This document shows, piece by piece, positions 19,307-33,283 of a stretch of 64,000 nt of DNA. The stretch covers positions 70,686,047-70,750,046 of the forward strand of contig OZ024854.1 of the NCBI GenBank assembly GCA_964017155.1. The letters run 5' to 3'. The notes under the pieces are model-generated. The model did no database searches, had not been told where the DNA came from, and saw only the letters and a list, made by a program, of their open reading frames with translations. The DNA is from Oasisia sp. SBJ-2009. Taxonomy: Eukaryota > Annelida > Polychaeta > Sabellida > Siboglinidae. The translations under genes were made by a program, and so were the position numbers. How positions within the stretch are numbered: the first letter of the stretch is position 1; every line of letters begins with the position of its first letter.

Positions 19307-21305
19307 TTGATACTTGATTTTGTTAATTCAATCAATTATAATCATCTTGCGCATATTAATGTTTTATATACAGCGCGTCTTAGCAGACATTTGAGGTCGA
19401 AAAGACAGCGTGGTCGGCATAAACAAACTGTTTATTGCTCATTCCATATGCACAGCGCAGTAACATGCACCGCTGCGCTTGCGACTGGCACAAATCGCGC
19501 TGTCTTTTCGACTTCAAAAGTTTGCCAAGACGCGCTGTTTATAAAACATAAATACGCGCAAGATGATTATAATTGAATGAATTAATGTAATCAATTATCA
19601 AATGTTGGCAAAAATACTGATATAATAGCAACATTGAGGTGGGTCCGACTTGTACATAAGTGCCAAATAGTGAAATACTGAACACAAATTGAGAGTATAC
19701 GTGCTTTTATGAGAGAGTGCGCGTGAAAGTACGCGCCCGCAAGAGTAGGCATTCATGTACAAGTCGGGCCCACCTCAATTTTGGTATTATAACTGTATCT
19801 TTGCCAATATCTGATACTTGATTTTGTTAATTCAATCAATTATAATCATCTTGCGCATATTAATGTTTTATATACAGCGCGTCTTAGCAGACTTTTGAGG
19901 TCGAAAAGACAGCGTGGTCGGCATAAACAAACTGTTTATTGCTCATTCAATATGCACCGCTGCGCTTGCGACTGTCACAAATCGCGCTGTCTTTTCGACC
20001 TCAACAGTTTGCCAAGACGCGCTGTTTATAAAATATAAATACGCGCAAGATGATTGTAATTGAATGAATTAATTTAATCAAGTATCAAATGTTGGCAAAA
20101 ATACTGATATAATAGCAACTTTGAGGTGGGTCCGACTTGTACATAAGTGCCAAATAGTGAAATTCTGAACAAAAATTGAGAGTATACGTGCTTTTATGAG
20201 AGAGTGCGCGTGAAGGTACGCGCCCGCAAGAGTAGGCATTCATGTACAAGTCGGGCCCACCTCAATTTTGGTATTATAACTGTATCTTTGCCAATATTTG
20301 ATACTTGATTTTGTTAATTCAATCAATTATAATCATCTTGCGCATATTAATGTTTTATATACAGCGCGTCTTAGCAGACTTTTGAGGTCGAAAAGACAGC
20401 GTGGTCGGCATAAACAAACTGTTTATTGCTCATTCCATATGCACAGCGCAGTAACATGCACCGCTGCGCTTGCGACTGTCACAAATCGCGCTGTCTTTTC
20501 GACCTCAACAGTTTGCCAAGACGCGCTGTTTATAAAACATAAATACGCGCAAGATGATTGTAATTGAATGAATTAATTTAATCAATTATCAAATGTTGGC
20601 AAAAATACTCATATAATAGCAACATTGAGGTGGGTCCGACTTGTACATAAGTGCCAAATAGTGAAATACTGAACACAAATTGAGAGTATAGGTGCTTTTA
20701 TGAGAGAGTGCGCGTGAAAGTACGCGACCGCAAGAATAGGCATTCATGTACAAGTCGGGCCCACCTCAATTTTGGTATTATAACTGTATCTTTGCCAATA
20801 TTTGATACTTGATTTTGTTAATTCAATCAATTATAATCATCTTGCGCATATTAATGTTTTATATACAGCGCGTCTTAGCAGACTTTTGAGGTCGAAAAGA
20901 CAGCGTGGTCGGCATAAACAAACTGTTTATTGCTCATTCCATATGCACAGCGCAGTAACATGCACCGCTGCGCTTGCGACTGTCACAAATCGCGCTGTCT
21001 TTTCGACCTCAACAGTTTGCCAAGACGCGCTGTTTATAAAACATAAATACGCGCAAGATGATTGTAATTGAATGAATTAATTTAATCAAGTATCAAATGT
21101 TGGCAAAAATACTGATATAATAGCAACTTTGAGGTGGGTCCGACTTGTACATAAGTGCCAAATAGTGAAATTCTGAACAAAAATTGAGAGTATACGTGCT
21201 TTTATGAGAGAGTGCGCGTGAAGGTACGCGCCCGCAAGAGTAGGCATTCATGTACAAGTCGGGCCCACCTCAATTTTGGTATTATAACTGTATCTTTGCC
21301 AATAT
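19307..21305. repeat. Four-unit block after the LINE
   Basis: Intervals are 504 (19307), 487 (19811), 504 (20298) and 504 (20802). The spacer A at 20640-20750 carries ATAGG, GCGACCGC and CAAGAATAGG, matching the sequence immediately right of the LINE. The 20298 unit is the best empty-site relative of the interrupted unit. Confidence 0.82.
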
Positions 21306-24300
21306 TTGATACTTGATTTTGTTAATTCAATCAATTATAATCATCTTGCGCATATTAATGTTTTATATACAGCGCGTCTTAGCAGACATTTGAGGTCGAA
21401 AAGACAGCGTGGTCGGCATAAACAAACTGTTTATTGCTCATTCCATATGCACAGCGCAGTAACATGCACCGCTGCGCTTGCGACTGGCACAAATCGCGCT
21501 GTCTTTTCGACCTCAAAAGTGTGCCAAGACGCGCTGTTTATAAAACATAAATACGCGCAAGATGAGTATAATTGAATGAATTAATTTAATCAATTATCAA
21601 ATGTTGGCCAAAAATAGTGATATAATAGCAACATTGAGGTGGGTCCGACTTGTACATAAGTGCCAAATAGTGAAATAGTGACCGCTGCGCTTGCGACTGG
21701 CACAAATCGAGCTGTCTTTTCGACCTCAAAAGTTTGCCAAGACGCGCTGTTTATAAAACATAAATACGCGCAAGATGATTATAATTGAATGAATTAATTT
21801 AATCAATTATCAAATGTTGGCAAAAATACTGATATAATAGCAACATTGAGGTGGGTCCGACTTGTACATAAGTGCCAAATAGTGAAATACTGAACACAAA
21901 TTGAGAGTATACGTGCTTTTATGAGAGAGTGCGCGTGAAAGTACGCGCCCGCAAGAATAGGCATTCATGTACAAGTCGGGCCCACCTCAATTTTGGTATT
22001 ATAACTGTATCTTTGCCAATATCTGATACCTGATTTTGTTAATTCAATCAATTATAATCATCTTGCGCATATTAATGTTTTATATACAGCGCGTCTTAGC
22101 AGACTTTTGAGGTCGAAAAGACAGCGTGGTCGGCATAAACAAACTGTTTATTGCTCATTCCATATGCACCGCTGCGCTTGCGACTGTCACAAATCGCGCT
22201 GTCTTTTCGACCTCAACAGTTTGCCAAGACGCGCTGTTTATAAAACATAAATACGCGCAAGATGATTGTAATTGAATGAATTAATTTAATCAAGTATCAA
22301 ATGTTGGCAAAAATACTGATATAATAGCAACTTTGAGGTGGGTCCGACTTGTACATAAGTGCCAAATAGTGAAATTCTGAACAAAAATTGAGAGTATACG
22401 TGCTTTTATGAGAGAGTGCGCGTGAAGGTACGCGCCCGCAAGAGTAGGCATTCATGTACAAGTCGGGCCCACCTCAATTTTGGTAGTATAACTGTATTTT
22501 TGCCAATATTTGATACTTGATTTTGTTAATTCAATCAATTATAATCATCTTGCGCATATTAATGTTTTATATACAGCGCGTCTTAGCAGACTTTTGAGGT
22601 CGAAAAGACAGCGTGGTCGGCATAAACAAACTGTTTATTGCTCATTCCATATGCACAGCGCAGTAACATGCACCGCTGCGCTTGCGACTGTCACAAATCG
22701 CGCTGTCTTTTCGACCTCAACAGTTTGCCAAGACGCGCTGTTTATAAAACATAAATACGCGCAAGATGATTGTAATTGAATGAATTAATTTAATCAAGTA
22801 TCAAATGTTGGCAAAAATACTGATATAATAGCAACTTTGAGGTGGGTCCGACTTGTACATAAGTGCCAAATAGTGAAATTCTGAACAAAAATTGAGAGTA
22901 TACGTGCTTTTATGAGAGAGTGCGCGTGAAGGTACGCGCCCGCAAGAGTAGGCATTCATGTACAAGTCGGGCCCACCTCAATTTTGGTATTATAACTGTA
23001 TTTTTGCCAATATTTGATACTTGATTTTGTTAATTCAATCAATTATAATCATCTTGCGCATATTAATGTTTTATATACAGCGCGTCTTAGCAGACTTTTG
23101 AGGTCGAAAATACAGCGTGGTCGGCATAAACAAACTGTTTATTGCTCATTCCATATGCACAGCGCAGTAACATGCACCGCTGCGCTTGCGACTGTCACAA
23201 ATCGCGCTGTCTTTTCGACCTCAACAGTTTGCCAAGACGCGCTGTTTATAAAACATAAATACGCGCAAGATGATTGTAATTGAATGAATTAATTTAATCA
23301 AGTATCAAATGTTGGCAAAAATACTGATATAATAGCAACTTTGAGGTGGGTCCGACTTGTACATAAGTGCCAAATAGTGAAATTCTGAACAAAAATTGAG
23401 AGTATACGTGCTTTTATGAGAGAGTGAGCGTGAAGGTACGCGCCCGCAAGAGTAGGCATTCATGTACAAGTCGGGCCCACCTCAATTTTGGTATTATAAC
23501 TGTATCTTTGCCAATATTTGATACTTGATTTTGTTAATTCAATCAATTATAATCATCTTGCGCATATTAATGTTTTATATACAGCGCGTCTTAGCAGACT
23601 TTTGAGGTCGAAAAGACAGCGTGGTCGGCATAAACAAACTGTTTATTGCTCATTCCATATGCACAGCGCAGTAACATGCACCGCTGCGCTTGCGACTGTC
23701 ACAAATCGCGCTGTCTTTTCGACCTCAACAGTTTGCCAAGACGCGCTGTTTATAAAACATAAATACGCGCAAGATGATTATAATTGAATGAATTAATTTA
23801 ATCAATTATCAAATGTTGGCAAAAATACTGATATAATAGCAACATTGAGGTGGGTCCGACTTGTACATAAGTGCCAAATAGTGAAATACTGAACACAAAT
23901 TGAGAGTATAGGTGCTTTTATGAGAGAGTGCGCGTGAAAGTACGCGACCGCAAGAGTAGGCATTCATGTACAAGTCGGGCCCACCTCAATTTTGGTATTA
24001 TAACTGTATCTTTGCCAATATTTGATACTTGATTTTGTTAATTCAATCAATTATAATCATCTTGCGCATATTAATGTTTTATATACAGCGCGTCTTAGCA
24101 GACTTTTGAGGTCGAAAAGACAGCGTGGTCGGCATAAACAAACTGTTTATTGCTCATTCCATATGCACAGCGCAGTAACATGCACCGCTGCGCTTGCGAC
24201 TGTCACAAATCGCGCTGTCTTTTCGACCTCAACAGTTTGCCAAGACGCGCTGTTTATAAAACATAAATACGCGCAAGATGATTGTAATTGAAAGAATTAA

Positions 24301-26231
24301 TTTAATCAAGTATCAAATGTTGGCAAAAATACTGATATAATAGCAACTTTGAGGTGGGTCCGACTTGTACATAAGTGCCAAATAGTGAAATTCTGAACAC
24401 AAATTGAGAGTATACGTGCTTTTATGAGAGAGTGCGCGTGAAGGTACGCGCCCGCAAGAGTAGGCATTCATGTACAAGTCGGGCCCACCTCAATTTTGGT
24501 ATATTAACTGTATCTTTGCCAATATTTGATACTTGATTTTGTTAACTCAATCAATTATAATCATCTTGCGCATATTAATGTTTTATATACAGCGCGTCTT
24601 AGCAGACATTTGAGGTCGAAAAGACAGCGTGGTCGGCATAAACAAACTGTTTATTGCTCATTCCATATGCACAGCGCAGTAACATGCACCGCTGCGCTTG
24701 CGACTGGCACAAATCGCGCTGTCTTTTCGACCTCAACAGTTTGCCAAGACGCTGTTTATAAAACATAAATACGCGCAAGATGATTGTAATTGAATGAATT
24801 AATTTAATCAAGTATCAAATGTTGGCAAAAATACTGATATAATAGCAACTTTGAGGTGGGTCCGACTTGTACATAAGTGCCAAATAGTGAAATTCTGAAA
24901 ACAAATTGAGAGTATACGTGCTTTTATGAGAGAGTGCGCGTGAAGGTACGCGCCCGCAAGTGTAGGCATTTATGTACAAGTCGGGCCCACCTCAATGTTG
25001 GTATTATAACTGTATCTTTGCCAATATTTGATACTTGATTTTGTTAACTCAATCAATTATAATCATCTTGCGCATATTAATGTTTTATATACAGCGCGTC
25101 TTAGCAGACATTTGAGGTCGAAAAGACAGCGTGGTCGGCATAAACAAACTGTTTATTGCTCATTCCATATGCACAGCGCAGTAACATGCACCGCTGCGCT
25201 TGCGACTGGCACAAATCGCGCTGTCTTTTCGACCTCAAAAGTGTGCCAAGACGCGCTGTTTATAAAACATAAATACGCGCAAGATGATTATAATTGAATG
25301 AATTAATTTAATCAATTATCAAATGTTGGCCAAAAATAGTGATATAATAGCAACATTGAGGTGGGTCCGACTTGTACATAAGTGCCAAATAGTGAAATAG
25401 TGACCGCTGCGCTTGCGACTGGCACAAATCGCGCTGTCTTTTCGACCTCAAAAGTTTGCCAAGACGCGCTGTTTATAAAACATAAATACGCGCAAGATGA
25501 TTATAATTGAATGAATTAATTTAATCAATTATCAAATGTTGGCAAAAATACTGATATAATAGCAACATTGAGGTGGGTCCGACTTGTACATAAGTGCCAA
25601 ATAGTGAAATACTGAACACAAATTGAGAGTATACGTGCTTTTATGAGAGAGTGCGCGTGAAAGTACGCGCCCGCAAGAGTAGGCATTCATGTACAAGTCG
25701 GGCCCACCTCAATTTTGGTATTATAACTGTATCTTTGTCAATATCTGATACTTGATTTTGTTAATTCAATCAATTATAATCATCTTGCGCATATTAATGT
25801 TTTATATACAGCGCGTCTTAGCAGACTTTTGAGGTCGAAAAGACAGCGTGGTCGGCATAAACAAACTGTTTATTGCTCATTCCATATGCACCGCTGCGCT
25901 TGCGACTGTCACAAATCGCGCTGTCTTTTCGACCTCAACAGTTTGCCAAGACGCGCTGTTTATAAAACATAAATACGCGCAAGATGATTGTAATTGAATG
26001 AATTAATTTAATCAAGTATCAAATGTTGGCAAAAATACTGATATAATAGCAACTTTGAGGTGGGTCCGACTTGTACATAAGTGCCAAATAGTGAAATTCT
26101 GAACAAAAATTGAGAGTATACGTGCTTTTATGAGAGAGTGCGCGTGAAGGTACGCGCCCGCAAGAGTAGGCATTCATGTACAAGTCGGGCCCACCTCAAT
26201 TTTGGTATTATAACTGTATCTTTGCCAATAT
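21306..26231. repeat. 3722-bp spaced pair of 717+487 modules
   Basis: Intervals are 717, 487, 504, 504, 504, 504, 502, then 717 and 487. The two 717-bp intervals (21306 and 25028) share the 1-bp insertion and change GGCCAAAAATAGTG, 3722 bp apart (about 21607 and 25329). The first copy also carries ATCGAGCTG near 21706 and GATACCTG near 22025. These reappear together about 29.1 kb away, near 50811 and 51130, and again near 56044 and 56363. Confidence 0.8.
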
Positions 26232-29200
26232 TTGATACTTGATTTTGTTAATTCAATCAATTATAATCATCTTGCGCATATTAATGTTTTATATACAGCG
26301 CGTCTTAGCAGACTTTTGAGGTCGAAAAGACAGCGTGGTCGGCATAAACAAACTGTTTATTGCTCATTCCATATGCACAGCGCAGTAACATGCACCGCTG
26401 CGCTTGCGACTGTCACAAATCGCGCTGTCTTTTCGACCTCAACAGTTTGCCAAGACGCGCTGTTTATAAAACATAAATACGCGCAAGATGATTATAATTG
26501 AATGAATTAATTTAATCAATTATCAAATGTTGGCAAAAATACTGATATAATAGCAACATTGAGGTGGGTCCGACTTGTACATAAGTGCCAAATAGTGAAA
26601 TACTGAACACAAATTGAGAGTATAGGTGCTTTTATGAGAGAGTGCGCGTGAAAGTACGCGACCGCAAGAGTAGGCATTCATGTACAAGTCGGGCCCACCT
26701 CAATTTTGGTATTATAACTGTATCTGTGCCAATATTTGATACTTGATTTTGTTAATTCAATCAATTATAATCATCTTGCGCATATTAATGTTTTATATAC
26801 AGCGCGTCTTAGCAGACTTTTGAGGTCGAAAAGACAGCGTGGTCGGCATAAACAAACTGTTTATTGCTCATTCCATATGCACAGCGCAGTAACATGCACC
26901 GCTGCGCTTGCGACTGTCACAAATCGCGCTGTCTTTTCGACCTCAACAGTTTGCCAAGACGCGCTGTTTATAAAACATAAATACGCGCAAGATGATTGTA
27001 ATTGAATGAATTAATTTAATCAAGTATCAAATGTTGGCAAAAATACTGATATAATAGCAACTTTGAGGTGGGTCCGACTTGTACATAAGTGCCAAATAGT
27101 GAAATTCTGAACAAAAATTGAGAGTATACGTGCTTTTATGAGAGAGTGCGCGTGAAGGTACGCGCCCGCAAGAGTAGGCATTCATGTACAAGTCGGGCCC
27201 ACCTCAATTTTGGTATTATAACTGTATCTTTGCCAATATTTGATACTTGATTTTGTTAACTCAATCAATTATAATCATCTTGCGCATATTAATGTTTTAT
27301 ATACAGCGCGTCTTAGCAGACATTTGAGGTCGAAAAGACAGCGTGGTCGGCATAAACAAACTGTTTATTGCTCATTCCATATGCACAGCGCAGTAACATG
27401 CACCGCTGCGCTTGCGACTGGCACAAATCGCGCTGTCTTTTCGACCTCAAAAGTTTGCCAAGACGCGCTGTTTATAAAACATAAATACGCGCAAGATGAT
27501 TATAATTGAATGAATTAATTTAATCAATTATCAAATGTTGGCAAAAATACTGATATAATAGCAACATTGAGGTGGGTCCGACTTGTACATATGTGCCAAA
27601 TAGTGAAATACTGAACACAAATTGAGAGTATACGTGCTTTTATGAGAGAGTGCGCGTGAAAGTACGCGCCCGCAAGAGTAGGCATTCATGTACAAGTCGG
27701 GCCCACCTCAATTTTGGTATTATAACTGTATCTTTGCCAATATTTGATACTTGATTTTGTTAATTCAATCAATTATAATCATCTTGCGCATATTAATGTT
27801 TTATATACAGCGCGTCTTAGCAGACTTTTGAGGTCGAAAAGACAGCGTGGTCGGCATAAACAAACTGTTTATTGCTCATTCCATATGCACAGCGCAGTAA
27901 CATGCACCGCTGCGCTTGCGACTGTCACAAATCGCGCTGTCTTTTCGACCTCAACAGTTTGCCAAGACGCGCTGTTTATAAAACATAAATACGCGCAAGA
28001 TGATTATAATTGAATGAATTAATTTAATCAATTATCAAATGTTGGCAAAAATACTGATATAATAGCAACATTGAGGTGGGTCCGACTTGTACATAAGTGC
28101 CAAATAGTGAAATACTGAACACAAATTGAGAGTATAGGTGCTTTTATGAGAGAGTGCGCGTGAAAGTACGCGACCGCAAGAGTAGGCATTCATGTACAAG
28201 TCGGGCCCACCTCAATTTTGGTATTATAACTGTATCTTTGCCAATATTTGATACTTGATTTTGTTAATTCAATCAATTATAATCATCTTGCGCATATTAA
28301 TGTTTTATATACAGCGCGTCTTAGCAGACTTTTGAGGTCGAAAAGACAGCGTGGTCGGCATAAACAAACTGTTTATTGCTCATTCCATATGCACAGCGCA
28401 GTAACATGCACCGCTGCGCTTGCGACTGTCACAAATCGCGCTGTCTTTTCGACCTCAACAGTTTGCCAAGACGCGCTGTTTATAAAACATAAATACGCGC
28501 AAGATGATTGTAATTGAATGAATTAATTTAATCAAGTATCAAATGTTGGCAAAAATACTGATATAATAGCAACTTTGAGGTGGGTCCGACTTGTACATAA
28601 GTGCCAAATAGTGAAATTCTGAACAAAAATTGAGAGTATACGTGCTTTTATGAGAGAGTGCGCGTGAAGGTACGCGCCCGCAAGAGTAGGCATTCATGTA
28701 CAAGTCGGGCCCACCTCAATTTTGGTATTATAACTGTATCTTTGCCAATATTTGATACTTGATTTTGTTAACTCAATCAATTATAATCATCTTGCGCATA
28801 TTAATGTTTTATATACAGCGCGTCTTAGCAGACATTTGAGGTCGAAAAGACAGCGTGGTCGGCATAAACAAACTGTTTATTGCTCATTCCATATGCACAG
28901 CGCAGTAACATGCACCGCTGCGCTTGCGACTGGCACAAATCGCGCTGTCTTTTCGACCTCAAAAGTTTGCCAAGACGCGCTGTTTATAAAACATAAATAC
29001 GCGCAAGATGATTATATTTGAATGAATTAATTTAATCAATTATCAAATGTTGGCAAAAATACTGATATAATAGCAACATTGAGGTGGGTCCGACTTGTAC
29101 ATAAGTGCCAAATAGTGAAATACTGAACACAAATTGAGAGTATACGTGCTTTTATGAGAGAGTGCGCGTGAAAGTACGCGCCCGCAAGAGTAGGCATTCA

Positions 29201-29757
29201 TGTACAAGTCGGGCCCACCTCAATTTTGGTATTATAACTGTATCTTTGCCAATATTTGATACTTGATTTTGTTAACTCAATCAATTATAATCATCTTGCG
29301 CATATTAATGTTTTATATACAGCGCGTCTTAGCAGACATTTGAGGTCGAAAAGACAGCGTGGTCGGCATAAACAAACTGTTTATTGCTCATTCCATATGC
29401 ACAGCGCAGTAACATGCACCGCTGCGCTTGCGACTGGCACAAATCGCGCTGTCTTTTCGACCTCAACAGTTTGCCAAGACGCTGTTTATAAAACATAAAT
29501 ACGCGCAAGATGATTGTAATTGAATGAATTAATTTAATCAAGTATCAAATGTTGGCAAAAATACTGATATAATAGCAACTTTGAGGTGGGTCCGACTTGT
29601 ACATCAGTGCCAAATAGTGAAATTCTGAAAACAAATTGAGAGTATACGTGCTTTTATGAGAGAGTGCGCGTGAAGGTACGCGCCCGCAAGTGTAGGCATT
29701 TATGTACAAGTCGGGCCCACCTCAATGTTGGTATTATAACTGTATCTTTGCCAATAT
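26232..29757. repeat. 3526-bp higher-order repeat, copy 1
   Basis: Six 504-bp intervals followed by one of 502 bp. Private variants recur in copy 2 at exactly 3526 bp: TATCTGTGCC at 26721 (30247) and ACATATGTGCC at 27588 (31114). Within it, units follow a three-part order with a 1512-bp period (27240 and 28752 are the same type). Changes private to this copy are ATTATATTTG near 29013 and ACATCAGTGCC near 29601. Confidence 0.88.
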
Positions 29758-32700
29758 TTGATACTTGATTTTGTTAATTCAATCAATTATAATCATCTTG
29801 CGCATATTAATGTTTTATATACAGCGCGTCTTAGCAGACTTTTGAGGTCGAAAAGACAGCGTGGTCGGCATAAACAAACTGTTTATTGCTCATTCCATAT
29901 GCACAGCGCAGTAACATGCACCGCTGCGCTTGCGACTGTCACAAATCGCGCTGTCTTTTCGACCTCAACAGTTTGCCAAGACGCGCTGTTTATAAAACAT
30001 AAATACGCGCAAGATGATTATAATTGAATGAATTAATTTAATCAATTATCAAATGTTGGCAAAAATACTGATATAATAGCAACATTGAGGTGGGTCCGAC
30101 TTGTACATAAGTGCCAAATAGTGAAATACTGAACACAAATTGAGAGTATAGGTGCTTTTATGAGAGAGTGCGCGTGAAAGTACGCGACCGCAAGAGTAGG
30201 CATTCATGTACAAGTCGGGCCCACCTCAATTTTGGTATTATAACTGTATCTGTGCCAATATTTGATACTTGATTTTGTTAATTCAATCAATTATAATCAT
30301 CTTGCGCATATTAATGTTTTATATACAGCGCGTCTTAGCAGACTTTTGAGGTCGAAAAGACAGCGTGGTCGGCATAAACAAACTGTTTATTGCTCATTCC
30401 ATATGCACAGCGCAGTAACATGCACCGCTGCGCTTGCGACTGTCACAAATCGCGCTGTCTTTTCGACCTCAACAGTTTGCCAAGACGCGCTGTTTATAAA
30501 ACATAAATACGCGCAAGATGATTGTAATTGAATGAATTAATTTAATCAAGTATCAAATGTTGGCAAAAATACTGATATAATAGCAACTTTGAGGTGGGTC
30601 CGACTTGTACATAAGTGCCAAATAGTGAAATTCTGAACAAAAATTGAGAGTATACGTGCTTTTATGAGAGAGTGCGCGTGAAGGTACGCGCCCGCAAGAG
30701 TAGGCATTCATGTACAAGTCGGGCCCACCTCAATTTTGGTATTATAACTGTATCTTTGCCAATATTTGATACTTGATTTTGTTAACTCAATCAATTATAA
30801 TCATCTTGCGCATATTAATGTTTTATATACAGCGCGTCTTAGCAGACATTTGAGGTCGAAAAGACAGCGTGGTCGGCATAAACAAACTGTTTATTGCTCA
30901 TTCCATATGCACAGCGCAGTAACATGCACCGCTGCGCTTGCGACTGGCACAAATCGCGCTGTCTTTTCGACCTCAAAAGTTTGCCAAGACGCGCTGTTTA
31001 TAAAACATAAATACGCGCAAGATGATTATAATTGAATGAATTAATTTAATCAATTATCAAATGTTGGCAAAAATACTGATATAATAGCAACATTGAGGTG
31101 GGTCCGACTTGTACATATGTGCCAAATAGTGAAATACTGAACACAAATTGAGAGTATACGTGCTTTTATGAGAGAGTGCGCGTGAAAGTACGCGCCCGCA
31201 AGAGTAGGCATTCATGTACAAGTCGGGCCCACCTCAATTTTGGTATTATAACTGTATCTTTGCCAATATTTGATACTTGATTTTGTTAATTCAATCAATT
31301 ATAATCATCTTGCGCATATTAATGTTTTATATACAGCGCGTCTTAGCAGACTTTTGAGGTCGAAAAGACAGCGTGGTCGGCATAAACAAACTGTTTATTG
31401 CTCATTCCATATGCACAGCGCAGTAACATGCACCGCTGCGCTTGCGACTGTCACAAATCGCGCTGTCTTTTCGACCTCAACAGTTTGCCAAGACGCGCTG
31501 TTTATAAAACATAAATACGCGCAAAATGATTATAATTGAATGAATTAATTTAATCAATTATCAAATGTTGGCAAAAATACTGATATAATAGCAACATTGA
31601 GGTGGGTCCGACTTGTACATAAGTGCCAAATAGTGAAATACTGAACACAAATTGAGAGTATAGGTGCTTTTATGAGAGAGTGCGCGTGAAAGTACGCGAC
31701 CGCAAGAGTAGGCATTCATGTACAAGTCGGGCCCACCTCAATTTTGGTATTATAACTGTATCTTTGCCAATATTTGATACTTGATTTTGTTAATTCAATC
31801 AATTATAATCATCTTGCGCATATTAATGTTTTATATACAGCGCGTCTTAGCAGACTTTTGAGGTCGAAAAGACAGCGTGGTCGGCATAAACAAACTGTTT
31901 ATTGCTCATTCCATATGCACAGCGCAGTAACATGCACCGCTGCGCTTGCGACTGTCACAAATCGCGCTGTCTTTTCGACCTCAACAGTTTGCCAAGACGC
32001 GCTGTTTATAAAACATAAATACGCGCAAGATGATTGTAATTGAATGAATTAATTTAATCAAGTATCAAATGTTGGCAAAAATACTGATATAATAGCAACT
32101 TTGAGGTGGGTCCGACTTGTACATAAGTGCCAAATAGTGAAATTCTGAACAAAAATTGAGAGTATACGTGCTTTTATGAGAGAGTGCGCGTGAAGGTACG
32201 CGCCCGCAAGAGTAGGCATTCATGTACAAGTCGGGCCCACCTCAATTTTGGTATTATAACTGTATCTTTGCCAATATTTGATACTTGATTTTGTTAACTC
32301 AATCAATTATAATCATCTTGCGCATATTAATGTTTTATATACAGCGCGTCTTAGCAGACATTTGAGGTCGAAAAGACAGCGTGGTCGGCATAAACAAACT
32401 GTTTATTGCTCATTCCATATGCACAGCGCAGTAACATGCACCGCTGCGCTTGCGACTGGCACAAATCGCGCTGTCTTTTCGACCTCAAAAGTTTGCCAAG
32501 ACGCGCTGTTTATAAAACATAAATACGCGCAAGATGATTATAATTGAATGAATTAATTTAATCAATTATCAAATGTTGGCAAAAATACTGATATAATAGC
32601 AACATTGAGGTGGGTCCGACTTGTACATAAGTGCCAAATAGTGAAATACTGAACACAAATTGAGAGTATACGTGCTTTTATGAGAGAGTGCGCGTGAAAG

Positions 32701-33283
32701 TACGCGCCCGCAAGAGTAGGCATTCATGTACAAGTCGGGCCCACCTCAATTTTGGTATTATAACTGTATCTTTGCCAATATTTGATACTTGATTTTGTTA
32801 ACTCAATCAATTATAATCATCTTGCGCATATTAATGTTTTATATACAGCGCGTCTTAGCAGACATTTGAGGTCGAAAAGACAGCGTGGTCGGCATAAACA
32901 AACTGTTTATTGCTCATTCCATATGCACAGCGCAGTAACATGCACCGCTGCGCTTGCGACTGGCACAAATCGCGCTGTCTTTTCGACCTCAACAGTTTGC
33001 CAAGACGCTGTTTATAAAACATAAATACGCGCAAGATGATTGTAATTGAATGAATTAATTTAATCAAGTATCAAATGTTGGCAAAAATACTGATATAATA
33101 GCAACTTTGAGGTGGGTCCGACTTGTACATAAGTGCCAAATAGTGAAATTCTGAAAACAAATTGAGAGTATACGTGCTTTTATGAGAGAGTGCGCGTGAA
33201 GGTACGCGCCCGCAAGTGTAGGCATTTATGTACAAGTCGGGCCCACCTCAATGTTGGTATTATAACTGTATCTTTGCCAATAT
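29758..33283. repeat. 3526-bp higher-order repeat, copy 2
   Basis: Tandem copy of 26232-29757 with the same seven intervals. It has its own change, CGCAAAATGATT near 31521, where copy 1 has CGCAAGATGATT. The 1512-bp trimer is visible again (30766 and 32278). The preceding 502-bp unit at 29256 and the final one at 32782 mark equivalent block ends. Confidence 0.88.
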
